Assembly (NCBI GenBank): GCA_045588655.1
Contig: JAZNEP010000029.1
Location: 62,001 to 126,000 of the forward strand
Direction of reading: 5' to 3'
Length of the DNA stretch: 64,000 bases
Source of the DNA: SVFI01 sp045588655
Lineage (GTDB): Bacteria > Bacillota > Clostridia > Lachnospirales > Lachnospiraceae
Shown: positions 35,579 to 45,341 of the stretch, piece by piece
Layout: each line of letters starts with the position of its first letter
Numbering within the stretch: the stretch's first letter is position 1
Position numbers and translations under genes: made by a program
Notes under the pieces: generated by a model
Database searches by the model: none
Told to the model about the DNA's origin: nothing
The model's input: only the letters and a program-made list of their open reading frames with translations

Positions 35579-36697
35579 ATGCAAGAAAATAAAAAAATAG
35601 TGTGGCCGGATTATGAGAATTGTATAGCAAATCTGCCAAACTCTATTTTGAAAAAATTTGGAATTGAAGCAGTAGGGAAACCGCTTTCGATTGTGGAACC
35701 ATATATGGAGAAAGATTATAAAAATATTGTTGTTCTTCTTCTTGACGGAATGGGAAAAAATATTCTCGATATGCATTTGGATGCAGAGGGTACCTTCCGA
35801 AGTCATCTTGCAGGTGTATACAAATCGGTGTTTTTGTCTACGACGGTTGCAGCAACCACATCTGCCATGTCCGGATTACAACCTTGTGAACATAGCTGGC
35901 TTGGTTGGGATTGTTATTACCCGCAGATTGATAAGAACGTCACCGTCTTTTTGAATACCATTCAAGGGACAGAAGAAGCCGCAGCAGATTATAACGTGGC
36001 GTGGACAATAAATCCTTACGAAAGTGTGGTATCAAAAATCAACAAGGCAGGTGGAAAGGCATATGAGTGTGCACCATTTCTTGCGCCGTATCCAAGCAGT
36101 TTTGAAGCAATCTGCGAGAGCGTAAAATCATTATGCAAAGAGCCGGAGCGAAAATATATTTATGCTTATTGGAATGAACCGGATGGTCTTTTGCATCAAA
36201 ATGGTTGCAACTCCAGTGAGGTAAAGGAAGCTCTTAAAAACATGGAGTCATGTGTGAATAATCTTGTGAGTGAGCTGGAGGATACTCTTCTTATTGTAAC
36301 AGCAGACCACGGTCATATTGATACGAATTATGTGTTTCTTCAGGATTATCCGGTACTTATGGATTGTCTGGTTCGATTACCTTCGTTGGAGCCAAGAGTC
36401 CTTAATTTCTTTGTGAAGGAAGATAAAAAGAAACTTTTTGAGGATGAATTTAAAAAGGAATTTGGAGACAAATTTTTGTTAATGCCAATGGACGAGGCAA
36501 TTGATAAAAATCTTTTTGGTACTGGAAAACATCACAAAAATTTCAGATCAATGCTTGGCAACTATTTAGCAATTTCCACAGATGATTTGTCGATCTTCGT
36601 TATAGAAGAAAAATGGGCTTCCCTGCATGGTAGTCTAACGGAAGAAGAGATGAATATACCACTTTTGGTTTTTGATACAAAGGCAGAATGTTTATGA
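35579..36697 (+). CDS. Alkaline-phosphatase-superfamily phosphodiesterase/nucleotide pyrophosphatase
   Basis: 372 residues. Metal and nucleophile motifs in order: LLLDGMGKN, the nucleophile Thr in STTVAATTSAM, YWNEPDGLLH, TADHGHID, and HGSLTEEEM near the C-terminus. All are intact. Such enzymes hydrolyse phosphodiesters or pyrophosphates of nucleotides or lipids in the cytoplasm (no signal peptide). AAAGGGAG site before the ATG. Confidence 0.85.
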   Translation: MQENKKIVWPDYENCIANLPNSILKKFGIEAVGKPLSIVEPYMEKDYKNIVVLLLDGMGKNILDMHLDAEGTFRSHLAGVYKSVFLSTTVAATTSAMSGLQPCEHSWLGWDCYYPQIDKNVTVFLNTIQGTEEAAADYNVAWTINPYESVVSKINKAGGKAYECAPFLAPYPSSFEAICESVKSLCKEPERKYIYAYWNEPDGLLHQNGCNSSEVKEALKNMESCVNNLVSELEDTLLIVTADHGHIDTNYVFLQDYPVLMDCLVRLPSLEPRVLNFFVKEDKKKLFEDEFKKEFGDKFLLMPMDEAIDKNLFGTGKHHKNFRSMLGNYLAISTDDLSIFVIEEKWASLHGSLTEEEMNIPLLVFDTKAECL

Positions 36698-36704
36698 TGA
36701 AAAA

Positions 36705-36735
36705 AAGGGCAGAAATGTTATAATTTTCTGCCCTT
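36705..36735. terminator. Hairpin between phosphodiesterase and AlaX genes
   Basis: AAGGGCAGAAA pairs perfectly with TTTCTGCCCTT around nine bases. On the plus strand the stem is not followed by a T run, but seven A precede it, so it would be an efficient terminator only for minus-strand transcription. On the plus strand it may just pause or process the message. Confidence 0.5.
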
Positions 36736-36872
36736 GATTTGCGTATAGGCAGATGATAGGAATATATATTGACAACCAAAAGGTGACCGATTACCATTCA
36801 ATTGTAACGATTTATTTAAATGTTGCAGATTTTAATCCATTGGTTATGGAAAATGAGATAGGAGAAAACAAG

Positions 36873-38048
36873 ATGAATCAGCCTACAAGAAAATTATTCT
36901 ATGAAGATATAAACAGGACCGATTTTAGTGCAACCGTGGTTTCCTGCGAAAAAGCGCAGATGGCGAGTGGTGGTGAAATGTATCGAGTGCTCCTTGATGC
37001 GACAGCGTTTTTCCCGGAGGAAGGCGGACAGTCAGCAGATGTCGGAACGCTAAATGGACAGGAAGTGTGCGATGTACAGATTGAACATGATTTCATTTAT
37101 CATATGGTAAAACAGCCGCTGAAGGTCGGGGAGTCGGTGACAGGTCATGTGGATTTTAAGCAGCGTTTTGACTTTATGCAGCAGCATTCCGGAGAACATA
37201 TTCTTTCCGGTTTGGTACATAATCAATTTGGCTACAATAACGTTGGTTTTCACTTAAGCCTGCGTGAGGTCACGATGGACTTTGATGGAGTTTTAAGTCA
37301 GGAACAGTTGCGAGAGATTGAAAGGAAAGCCAATCAGGTTATTTATCAAAATATTCCGATTGAAATTTCATATCCGGAAAAAGAGAGTCTTGATTCTCTT
37401 ACTTATCGTAGTAAAATGGAAATAGACGGTCAAGTGAGAATCGTGACGATTCCCGGTGTGGATGCGTGTGCATGCTGTGCCCCACATGTGGCAACAACAG
37501 GACAAATCGGTATCATTAAAATTGTAAATGTGCAAAGTTATAAAGGCGGTGTGCGTCTTACGATTTTGTGCGGTGAGAGAGCGTTTGCGGATTATTGTGC
37601 AAAGCTTGACAGCGTGACCACCGTGGCCCAAAGTATGTCGGTTAAGCAGGATCAGATTGTGGAGGCGTTTGACAAACTAAAAAAAGAAAACCTCAGTTTG
37701 AAAGAGTCAGCAAATGAATTACAGGCAAAGTGTATTCGTTTATCGCTTCAGGCTCTCCCGGCGCCGGAGGAGTCCACACATGCGATACTGTTTAGCGATA
37801 TCACGGATAACATTGCAATCCGTAATGCTGTGAATGAACTGACACAGCGTTACGAAGGCTATTCGGTAATCTTTTGGGGAGAAGAAAATGCATACCGATT
37901 TATCGCCGGAAGTAAGTCAGCCGACTGCAATGATTTGGCACAGATGTTACGTACTAAGCTTGGCGCGAAGTGTGGAGGGAATGCGCTTATGATTCAGGGT
38001 AGTGTGGAAGCTCTGAAAGAGAATATTTTAAAATCTATGGAATTCTAA
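36873..38048 (+). CDS. Alanyl-tRNA editing protein AlaX-L
   Basis: 391 residues from the ATG at 36873 (ATAGGAG site); the frame extends to 36753 without a site. The editing domain has the zinc ligands in QQHSGEHILSGL and CACCAPHV. The C-terminus is a DHHA1-like domain ending in KLGAKCGGNALMIQGS. It hydrolyses Ser or Gly mischarged on tRNA-Ala in trans. DUF4003 follows 27 bases later. Confidence 0.9.
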   Translation: MNQPTRKLFYEDINRTDFSATVVSCEKAQMASGGEMYRVLLDATAFFPEEGGQSADVGTLNGQEVCDVQIEHDFIYHMVKQPLKVGESVTGHVDFKQRFDFMQQHSGEHILSGLVHNQFGYNNVGFHLSLREVTMDFDGVLSQEQLREIERKANQVIYQNIPIEISYPEKESLDSLTYRSKMEIDGQVRIVTIPGVDACACCAPHVATTGQIGIIKIVNVQSYKGGVRLTILCGERAFADYCAKLDSVTTVAQSMSVKQDQIVEAFDKLKKENLSLKESANELQAKCIRLSLQALPAPEESTHAILFSDITDNIAIRNAVNELTQRYEGYSVIFWGEENAYRFIAGSKSADCNDLAQMLRTKLGAKCGGNALMIQGSVEALKENILKSMEF

Positions 38049-38075
38049 TAGATGTTGTACAAGGAGGAAAAACAA

Positions 38076-39062
38076 ATGATAAATGCAAACTTAAAAGAAA
38101 GATGTGACCTATTTGTCGAGAATACAAAGATAATGAACGACATTTTCAAATGGGAAATGGGATTAATGGTTCATGCAATGGCGGTGTTATATACTGGCAA
38201 GGGTATACGTGTGGACAAAGAAAGCATAAAAGCCTGCGACGAGCTTTTAAAGAAAAAAACATCGATTTTTTCAGAGTTTAGAGGGAATGTAAAGATTCCG
38301 CTCATTTGTAACATGTCTTTATCCAATCAACCGGAAGCGTATTTTGATGAGGTAGAAACCATCTATAAGATGTTAAATAAAAGTAAATGGATGGGCAATG
38401 ATTATAAGATCATGGCGGCAATTACCATCTGCGACCATGCAGATAAAGCAGAGTATGAAATGATGGTAGAGAGAACGTATCAAATATATGAAAGAATGAA
38501 ACAGGAGCATAAATGGCTTACATCCGATGAAGATATTCCGTTTGCAGCGATGCTCGCCGTATCAGGGCTCGATGTGGATCAGTTGATAGAGGAAATGGAA
38601 AAGGATTACAAGCTTCTGAAAGAAAAATTCCGTGACAGCAATGCGGTACAGTCCTTAAGTCATGTGCTTGCTTTGGATGAACAGGATGCAGATACGAAAT
38701 GTAATAAAGTAATTGCGATTTATGAAGAACTGAAGGAATTAAAACATAAGTATGCAAGCGGTCATGAGCTTGCGACGTTAGGTACGCTTGCTATGTTAGA
38801 TTTATCTGTGAAAGAAACAGCCAATCTGATTGTGGAAACAGATGAGTACCTCAAGACACAGAAAGGATTTGGAAATTTCTCGGTTGGAGCGACAGAAAGA
38901 CGTCTTTACGCGGCGCAGTTGGTACTGGATGAGTATGGTTCAAAAGAAAACCAGGCAGATGGAGTAGTGCTTGGAAGTATGCTTGCGCTAACAATTGCAA
39001 TGGAGATTTGTTTGCTGATCTGCATGACAAGTTGTATGACAGCAGCGACAGCATCAAATTAA
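38076..39062 (+). CDS. DUF4003 family protein
   Basis: 328 residues from the ATG at 38076 behind AAGGAGG. Helical throughout, starting NLKERCDLFVENTKIMNDIF with FKWEMGLMVHAMAVLYT, as in DUF4003. The C-terminus is hydrophobic with several Met and Cys (LALTIAMEICLLICMTSC) and may insert into the membrane. Function unknown. It lies in a tight run from AlaX-L to the beta-lactamase-like gene. Confidence 0.8.
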   Translation: MINANLKERCDLFVENTKIMNDIFKWEMGLMVHAMAVLYTGKGIRVDKESIKACDELLKKKTSIFSEFRGNVKIPLICNMSLSNQPEAYFDEVETIYKMLNKSKWMGNDYKIMAAITICDHADKAEYEMMVERTYQIYERMKQEHKWLTSDEDIPFAAMLAVSGLDVDQLIEEMEKDYKLLKEKFRDSNAVQSLSHVLALDEQDADTKCNKVIAIYEELKELKHKYASGHELATLGTLAMLDLSVKETANLIVETDEYLKTQKGFGNFSVGATERRLYAAQLVLDEYGSKENQADGVVLGSMLALTIAMEICLLICMTSCMTAATASN

Positions 39063-39079
39063 AGAGGAAATCAGAAATT

Positions 39080-39952
39080 ATGAGAATTGTACCAAGTTGT
39101 GAGAAATGTCTGTATGAACGACAAAAGAGTATTGCCTTGAACATTCAGGACGAAGTTGCCAGAGAGAATTATCTTGCAGAGATCAGAGAAACACTGGCAA
39201 ATCGAGATGAAGAGGATTCTGCTCCTTATATGGTGTTCTGCTTTGGGCGTATTTTGAAGAAATATTTTGACAGCCTGGATATTTATCCGGATATAAAAAA
39301 AGAGTACAATTCTCTCATGTTATCCATGGAGGAAGCAATTGAGGCAAACATCACAGCGTCCGATGATCCGCTGGAAACGGCGATGGTGTATGCCCGAATC
39401 GGTAATTATATTGATTTTGGGGCCATGAACCATGTGGACCGGGGAGAATTACTTCATTTATTGGAAAAAGAAAGCCAGAGCGGTCTGGATAAAGAGACCT
39501 ATGAAGCGTTTTGTCAGGAATGTAAAAACGGAAAAATATTTGTGTTACTTTGTGATAACTGTGGCGAGATTGTACTGGATAAGCTATTTGTAAGGCAGCT
39601 AAAGAAGCGTTTTCCGCACTTGGAGGTATTTGCCATGGTGCGCGGTGAACCGGTACTAAATGATGCAACCATGGAAGATGCGCTGTTTAGTGGTATGGAT
39701 ACCGAGGCGACGCTCATTTCAAATGGAAATGGTGTAGCCGGGACAGTGGTGGATATGCTCAGTCCGCAGGCAAAGAGTGTGCTGGAGAAGGCCGATGTGA
39801 TTTTAGCTAAAGGGCAGGGAAATTATGAAAGTCTGTCCGGGTATAAAAAAAGCGTATTTTACTCGTTTTTGTGTAAATGTGAGTTGTTTACAACCCGGTT
39901 TGGAGTACCAAGGCTAACGGGTATGTTTGTGAGAGAAACGGGCGACAAATAA
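39080..39952 (+). CDS. DUF89 damage-control phosphatase (ARMT1-like)
   Basis: 290 residues from the ATG at 39080. The N-terminal CEKCLYERQ and the metal site in CDNCGEIVLDKL, RGEPVLNDATMEDA and ILAKGQGNYE are those of DUF89. Family members remove phosphate from damaged or over-phosphorylated metabolites. Its neighbour AlaX-L corrects mischarged tRNA, so the run looks like a repair operon. Gap to the previous gene is 17 bases. Confidence 0.85.
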   Translation: MRIVPSCEKCLYERQKSIALNIQDEVARENYLAEIRETLANRDEEDSAPYMVFCFGRILKKYFDSLDIYPDIKKEYNSLMLSMEEAIEANITASDDPLETAMVYARIGNYIDFGAMNHVDRGELLHLLEKESQSGLDKETYEAFCQECKNGKIFVLLCDNCGEIVLDKLFVRQLKKRFPHLEVFAMVRGEPVLNDATMEDALFSGMDTEATLISNGNGVAGTVVDMLSPQAKSVLEKADVILAKGQGNYESLSGYKKSVFYSFLCKCELFTTRFGVPRLTGMFVRETGDK

Positions 39953-39975
39953 GGAAGGAAGAGGATGACAGTAAG

Positions 39976-40923
39976 ATGAGATTGACCAACGAGCAGCTGA
40001 AAGAAATCTATTATGGCGCGCTGAATTTTGAAGAAACGGCCGACGGATATTTACAGGCATTTCAATATACAAAGAAGCAGATACAGTATTTTGAAGAAAT
40101 ATCAGAGTTCTGGTATGAAAGATGCACGGCATCGAATGCGAAAACTCTCGAATTTCATACGACAGCGACCCGGGTTTCCATGGAATATAAAATCATTTGG
40201 ATGGGATCGGAAGATTCCGTTGAACTTGTCATCGATGATGTCATAACAAAGATTCATTACGTGAAGGATTTGAAAAAGGAAGGAAAGATTAGTTTTGATT
40301 TACCACAGGGGCAAAAGAAAGTAGTAATTTATTTGCCGGCGGATGCAACGATACTGCTCCGCAATTTCGAGATTGATGCAGACTATGTTCCGGTAAAAAA
40401 AGGGGAAAAGGTGCTGTGGCTGGGAGATTCCATAACACAGGGATTTGGGCCTCTTCGTTCTGCGCATACCTATGTTAGTGTGGCAAATCGTCTGCTCAAT
40501 TATGAAATTATCAATCAGGGAATCGGGGGATATGTTTATGACCCAAATATCCTGGTAGATATGGATGGTTACCGGCCGGATAAAATCATTGTCGCTTTGG
40601 GAACCAACCAGTACGGAACAGAAAGTATGAAGGATATTGAAGATTATTATGTGAGACTGCGAGAGCTTTACGGGGAGATACCGGTGCTTTCGGTTACTCC
40701 GCTTTGGAGAGGTGACTCGACTGATGGTGAGCCTGTACTGATAAAATTCTGTGAAAAGCTCAAGGAGATTTGTGCGAAGTATGACAACATTACCATAGTG
40801 GATGGATTCAAACTCATACCGCATTTACCGGAGTATTTCTTGGATAACCTTCATCCGAATCCTCTCGGATGCGAAATGTATGGAAGGAATCTTGTGTTAG
40901 CTATACAGGAGGCAGGATTTTAG
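39976..40923 (+). CDS. SGNH/GDSL hydrolase with N-terminal beta-sandwich
   Basis: 315 residues. The N-terminal 135 residues are a jelly-roll domain as in CE2/CE3-like esterases. The catalytic domain starts with WLGDSITQGFG (Ser), then NQGIGG (Gly), LGTNQ (Asn) and DNLHPNPLG (Asp and His). No signal peptide, so it is cytoplasmic and may deacetylate short oligosaccharides. Gap of 23 bases to DUF89. Confidence 0.85.
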   Translation: MRLTNEQLKEIYYGALNFEETADGYLQAFQYTKKQIQYFEEISEFWYERCTASNAKTLEFHTTATRVSMEYKIIWMGSEDSVELVIDDVITKIHYVKDLKKEGKISFDLPQGQKKVVIYLPADATILLRNFEIDADYVPVKKGEKVLWLGDSITQGFGPLRSAHTYVSVANRLLNYEIINQGIGGYVYDPNILVDMDGYRPDKIIVALGTNQYGTESMKDIEDYYVRLRELYGEIPVLSVTPLWRGDSTDGEPVLIKFCEKLKEICAKYDNITIVDGFKLIPHLPEYFLDNLHPNPLGCEMYGRNLVLAIQEAGF

Positions 40924-40962
40924 GGATAGAAAGGAACCAATAGAGTAGTAAGAGGATATTTC

Positions 40963-42186
40963 ATGAATTGGCAGGAAAAAATGAAGTTGTCACCGACCCC
41001 GATCACAGGCAAATGCGATTGTAGTCCGGAGGAAGTCGGGTATGACAGTAGTCGAATTGAACTATTGGATAAGCACATCCAGAGCATGATTGAGCGAGGG
41101 ATAATCCGCTCAGGAAGTTATTGTTTATCACGCAATGGCAATATTTTTGCAAATAAGGCATTGGGAGCGCTTGCGTGTGAATGGCAGGGAAGAACTCATT
41201 TGATGCCGGATGCGTTTATTGATTTACAATCTGTGACCAAGATGATGACAGCAGTAGCTATGTTAAAGCTGGTAGAGGATGGAATGTTGCATTTGGAGCA
41301 ACCGGTGCATGAGTGGATTGAAGAGTTTCGCACCGGAGAATTTCGTAACATCACACTGTTGCATTGTTTGACGCATACATCAGGTCTGGTGGGTGTGCTT
41401 GGAACACACGGTGATGAGGACGTCGACTGGACTGGGCTGGTGGAAAAAGAGGATGTGGAACATACATGGATCAGTGCCATTGTAAGGGCAGGACTGAGGA
41501 GAAGTCCGGGGGAAGAGTGGAGTTATTCCATGGCCGGATTTCTTATTTTGGGAGAGATTATAAAAAGAGCCACCGGAATGAGAGCGGAGGATTTTATAAG
41601 GCAGACGATTCTGATTCCATGTCAAATGCCGGAGAGTCACTGGCGTGCGTGGCCCCGGGAGATGTATGTGAATCGATATAATATCGTCACCAGGGAAGAT
41701 GTAGATGACGTAAAACGCTATGAGAGAGAGGGAGCCTTAGCGTTTGCAAAAACGGTGATTCCGGGATCGGATGTAATTCCGTGTACAGCGGGGGGACTGA
41801 TGTGTCCGGCCGAGGAACTGATTCGATTTGGACAGATGCTGTTAAATGGCGGAAGTTATCAGGGGAAACGCATCATTGGTAGAAAAGCGGTAGAATATCT
41901 TTGGACCAATATGGTAGATGAGCGGCTGAGAGATTTTTGCTGGGATCATCCGGGGAATCGCGTGATTTATGGAGCGGGAGTACCGATGTTCAGACAGGCA
42001 CAAGACAGGCAACAGATTGTTTCAGACCATACGATTTATCATGAAGGTCATGGAGCTTGTATGCTATTGATAGATAAAGAAGAGAAAATGGTGGCTGTAT
42101 ATCAGACACAGTTTACAGAGAGTGACAAATGGCATTGGGAGGCGGTAAAGGCCACCACCTCTGTCATTTGGTCAGGAATTCGATGA
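40963..42186 (+). CDS. Serine hydrolase, beta-lactamase/class C family
   Basis: 407 residues. Nucleophile motif SVTK (in LQSVTKMMTA), the second motif YSMAGF in place of the usual YSN, and a C-terminal HEGHGACM stretch in place of the KTG box. No signal peptide. More like esterases of the family than true beta-lactamases. Last gene of the run that begins at AlaX-L; a terminator starts at its stop codon. Confidence 0.82.
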   Translation: MNWQEKMKLSPTPITGKCDCSPEEVGYDSSRIELLDKHIQSMIERGIIRSGSYCLSRNGNIFANKALGALACEWQGRTHLMPDAFIDLQSVTKMMTAVAMLKLVEDGMLHLEQPVHEWIEEFRTGEFRNITLLHCLTHTSGLVGVLGTHGDEDVDWTGLVEKEDVEHTWISAIVRAGLRRSPGEEWSYSMAGFLILGEIIKRATGMRAEDFIRQTILIPCQMPESHWRAWPREMYVNRYNIVTREDVDDVKRYEREGALAFAKTVIPGSDVIPCTAGGLMCPAEELIRFGQMLLNGGSYQGKRIIGRKAVEYLWTNMVDERLRDFCWDHPGNRVIYGAGVPMFRQAQDRQQIVSDHTIYHEGHGACMLLIDKEEKMVAVYQTQFTESDKWHWEAVKATTSVIWSGIR

Positions 42187-42217
42187 CGGTGAATGTAATT
42201 GCATTCCCGTCATTTTT
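42184..42217 (+). terminator. Terminator closing the AlaX-to-hydrolase run
   Basis: ATGACGGTGAATG pairs with CATTCCCGTCAT apart from one mismatch, followed by TTTTTGTTG. Confidence 0.75.
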
Positions 42218-42347
42218 GTTGTGTCAAATCGTGTTATAATTATAAAAATTCGCCTGTGGGGCGAATGGGTAGCTGCAAAAGTTATTGTCGCAGGGAACCT
42301 GATATGGAAGAATAGAAAAGGAAAAAGGCCTTTTCAGGGAGGGAATT

Positions 42348-43451
42348 ATGTCTCATCAAATGAAATTACAATTGAAAGCATTAAGAAAAAAGAAAAAGGT
42401 AACACAAAAGGAATTGGCGAATGCATTAAACGTATCATTTCAAACCATCAGCAAATGGGAAAACGGAATAGCCATGCCTGATATTACATATCTTCCGCCA
42501 ATGGCGAAATATTTTGACGTAGAGCTGGAGATATTGCTTGGAATGAAACCGCTCAAAAATGAGACGCCACTGGAAAATTATGCGAAAGAAGAGTATTGGA
42601 AGGATCGTTTGGAGTGTTCAAAAAACTGGAAAACTCTGTTTTGGAATGATGATTATATCGAATTTCTCGTGAAAAAAGTATGGAAGCTTGACAAACCTGT
42701 AAAAATTTTGGACTGCGCTTGCGGATACGGATATTTGGGGATGAAGCTGCTGCCTCATCTCCCGAAGGGAAGTAGCTATACCGGTTTGGATATCAGTGAA
42801 CAATTTTTGGAGGAAGGGCGTCGTTTATTTGCAAAGGAAGCGTATCCGGTAAAATTCGTACGGGGAGATATTCTGGAGGATGAAATAGAAGGAAAGTATG
42901 ACGTAGTCATTTCACAGATCTTTCTCTCTTATCTACCGGAGCCGGGAAAAGCGCTGTTAAAGATGAAACGCGCGCTGGAAAAGAATGGCATGTTGATTGC
43001 GATTGACAATAATATTGCGCTGATAGAGGAGGCCCACCTGATTGCGACAGCAGGAAAGTCTATACAGGAAAAATTGCCGGATATGAAGAAAGTATGGGAA
43101 TATTCGCGCGATCAAAAAGAGATGGATTATCAAATGGGGACGAAACTGGCCTTTTTATTTAGGGAAATCGGAATGAAAAGAGTAAACGCCAGAATGAGTG
43201 ACCGTGTATTTATTTATGACGGAAAAGAAAGTACACGGGATACGGAAGAGCTAAAGAAATTCCAGAATGTAGTAGACAATTTTGACCGGGTGAAAAACGG
43301 ATATTCGTATTATCTGAATCGGGGATGCAGCTGGCAGGAGGCGGAGTACTTTGTCAATTACTCTGAGAAAGTAAAAAAGACACTGGCGGAACCGGACGTG
43401 TTTATATCCAGACCAAGTTGTCTAAGTATTGTTTGGGGATATTTGCAGTAA
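42348..43451 (+). CDS. XRE-type HTH fused to SAM-dependent methyltransferase
   Basis: 367 residues with a CAGGGAGGG site. Residues 6-62 are an HTH (VTQKELANALNVSFQTISKW). From about residue 110 a methyltransferase domain follows: ILDCACGYGYLG (motif I), GLDISEQFLE, and DVVISQIFLSYL. The fusion could tie DNA binding to a metabolite or could guide methylation. It stands 39 bases before an ABC exporter pair that it may regulate. Confidence 0.82.
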   Translation: MSHQMKLQLKALRKKKKVTQKELANALNVSFQTISKWENGIAMPDITYLPPMAKYFDVELEILLGMKPLKNETPLENYAKEEYWKDRLECSKNWKTLFWNDDYIEFLVKKVWKLDKPVKILDCACGYGYLGMKLLPHLPKGSSYTGLDISEQFLEEGRRLFAKEAYPVKFVRGDILEDEIEGKYDVVISQIFLSYLPEPGKALLKMKRALEKNGMLIAIDNNIALIEEAHLIATAGKSIQEKLPDMKKVWEYSRDQKEMDYQMGTKLAFLFREIGMKRVNARMSDRVFIYDGKESTRDTEELKKFQNVVDNFDRVKNGYSYYLNRGCSWQEAEYFVNYSEKVKKTLAEPDVFISRPSCLSIVWGYLQ

Positions 43452-43490
43452 GAATCCGTCTATATCAATGAGCTTAGAATGGAGAACATA

Positions 43491-45341
43491 ATGAAAAATA
43501 CAGGAAAGACTTCGAAAATAAGACATGTTTTGAAAAATAACAGCTATGCACTTGCACTGCTGTGGGGTATATCTCCGGGATTGGTGATTCATCAGGCGAT
43601 TGTTCGCATGCTGGATTATTTTGAGTGGCTGTTTTATAGTGCATTTTTTATGCGGTATGTGATTAATGCGCTGGAGACAGAGCAGGAATTTGAGTCCATC
43701 ATGCTGTTTTTGGGAGTGACGGTGACAGTGTTTGCTACCATCTCTTTCTACAACAGCTATGTGGAAGGCAGCATTATGCCTGTGGCAAAAGAAGTGGTGT
43801 ATAAAAACTTAAATCTGATGTTGTTTAAAAAGGCAGGGAATGTAGAACTGACATGCTTTGAAGACAGCGAATTTTATAACAAGTATACGCTTGCAACCGA
43901 TAAGGCGGCAGAAAATCTCATTGAAACGGTAAAGAATATATGGGGAGTATTGTTTGGTATGATGGCGGCGCTGGTAGCGTTTGTGCTGCTGTTTAAGGTG
44001 GATCATCTGTCTGTTTTGTTTGTGCTGTTTCCCATCATCGGGAATTTTGTCTTCAACCGTCAGATTGGAAAAATTGAGTTCGAGAGGAACAAGGAGATGG
44101 CTCCACACAACCGTAAGATTGCATACGTGAACCGCGTTATGTATCTGGCGGATTATGCCAAAGAAGTGCGTTTAACCAATGCGTTTTTTCTGATGAAAAG
44201 ATATTATGATGAGGCCATACGGGGAGTAATTGATGTAACCAGAAAATATACAGTGAAAGCTGTAATTTTGCACTGGTTTCGAGTGATGTTTACGTTTTCA
44301 TTCATTTTTGAAGGAATGCTCATTTATGGGGCATATCGTACACTGGTAAATCATACGATGTCCCTGGCGCAGCTGGCGGTCATCACAAGTATGATGGTAT
44401 CCTCGACATGGATATTGATTGGGTTTACGGAGTCGCTCATGACAGGATACAAAAATGGGTTGTTTGTGGATAACTTACGTACGTTTATGGAATACACACC
44501 ACAGATTCCGGAGGATTATCAGGGGGCGGACCCGGGAGAGGTCATAGAAAGTATTGAGTTTAGACAGGTATCGTTTTCGTATAAAGATGAAGCGGTCATA
44601 CATAATCTCTCATTTTGCTTGGAAGGCGGTAAATCCTATGCGCTGGTAGGTCACAACGGAGCAGGAAAATCTACGATTATCAAGCTTTTAATGCGCTTTT
44701 ACGATCCGGTGGAAGGAGAAATTCTGCTCAACGGAAGAAATATTAAAGAATATGAATTGAAAAAGTATCGTGCTCTGTTTGCTACAGCGTTTCAGGATTA
44801 TCAGATTTTTTCTATGTCTGTGATGGAAAATGTGTTGATGCGCAGAGGGGCGAAGGAAGACGAGGAAGAAGTGGTTCGTGCGCTCAAAATGGCGGATGTG
44901 TATGACAAAGTAGCATCATTGCCCAAGGGGATTCATACGGTTTTGACCAAAGAGTTTGAGAAGGAGGGTGCAGTGCTGTCCGGGGGAGAATATCAAAAAA
45001 TTGTAGTGGCGCGTGCATTTGTAAAAGAAACTCCGTTTAAAATTTTTGATGAGCCAAGCAGTGCGCTGGACCCGATTGCGGAGTATCAGTTATTTAAGAG
45101 TATACTGAAAAGCAGTAAGAAAAAAACGATGTTATTTATTTCACATCGACTTTCCTCCGTGCAAAATGCAGACAAAGTATTTATGCTTGAAAACGGAACA
45201 ATGATAGAAGAGGGAACCCACCGAGAGCTTTTGGATAAACAGGGAGCTTACGCAGATATGTATGAAAAGCAGGCAGTCAATTATTTAGCCGGAGATAACG
45301 ATAGAAGTGGTATTTTTGCATCCGGAAAGGGGGAAGCGTAG
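43491..45341 (+). CDS. ABC transporter, half-transporter (membrane + ATPase), first of a pair
   Basis: 616 residues from the ATG at 43491 (GGAG six bases before); an in-frame ATG at 43479 has no site. Six membrane helices in the first 330 residues, then an ATPase with Walker A GHNGAGKST, signature LSGGEYQK and Walker B IFDEPSSALD. Type of exporter seen for peptides, lipids or drugs. Stop overlaps the GTG start of the partner (TAGTG), so both are coupled and likely form a heterodimer. Confidence 0.88.
   Translation: MKNTGKTSKIRHVLKNNSYALALLWGISPGLVIHQAIVRMLDYFEWLFYSAFFMRYVINALETEQEFESIMLFLGVTVTVFATISFYNSYVEGSIMPVAKEVVYKNLNLMLFKKAGNVELTCFEDSEFYNKYTLATDKAAENLIETVKNIWGVLFGMMAALVAFVLLFKVDHLSVLFVLFPIIGNFVFNRQIGKIEFERNKEMAPHNRKIAYVNRVMYLADYAKEVRLTNAFFLMKRYYDEAIRGVIDVTRKYTVKAVILHWFRVMFTFSFIFEGMLIYGAYRTLVNHTMSLAQLAVITSMMVSSTWILIGFTESLMTGYKNGLFVDNLRTFMEYTPQIPEDYQGADPGEVIESIEFRQVSFSYKDEAVIHNLSFCLEGGKSYALVGHNGAGKSTIIKLLMRFYDPVEGEILLNGRNIKEYELKKYRALFATAFQDYQIFSMSVMENVLMRRGAKEDEEEVVRALKMADVYDKVASLPKGIHTVLTKEFEKEGAVLSGGEYQKIVVARAFVKETPFKIFDEPSSALDPIAEYQLFKSILKSSKKKTMLFISHRLSSVQNADKVFMLENGTMIEEGTHRELLDKQGAYADMYEKQAVNYLAGDNDRSGIFASGKGEA

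Noticed and set aside
36753..36872. 40-residue N-terminal extension of AlaX-L
   Set aside because: No ribosome binding site at 36753, while ATAGGAG fits the ATG at 36873 and family members start there.
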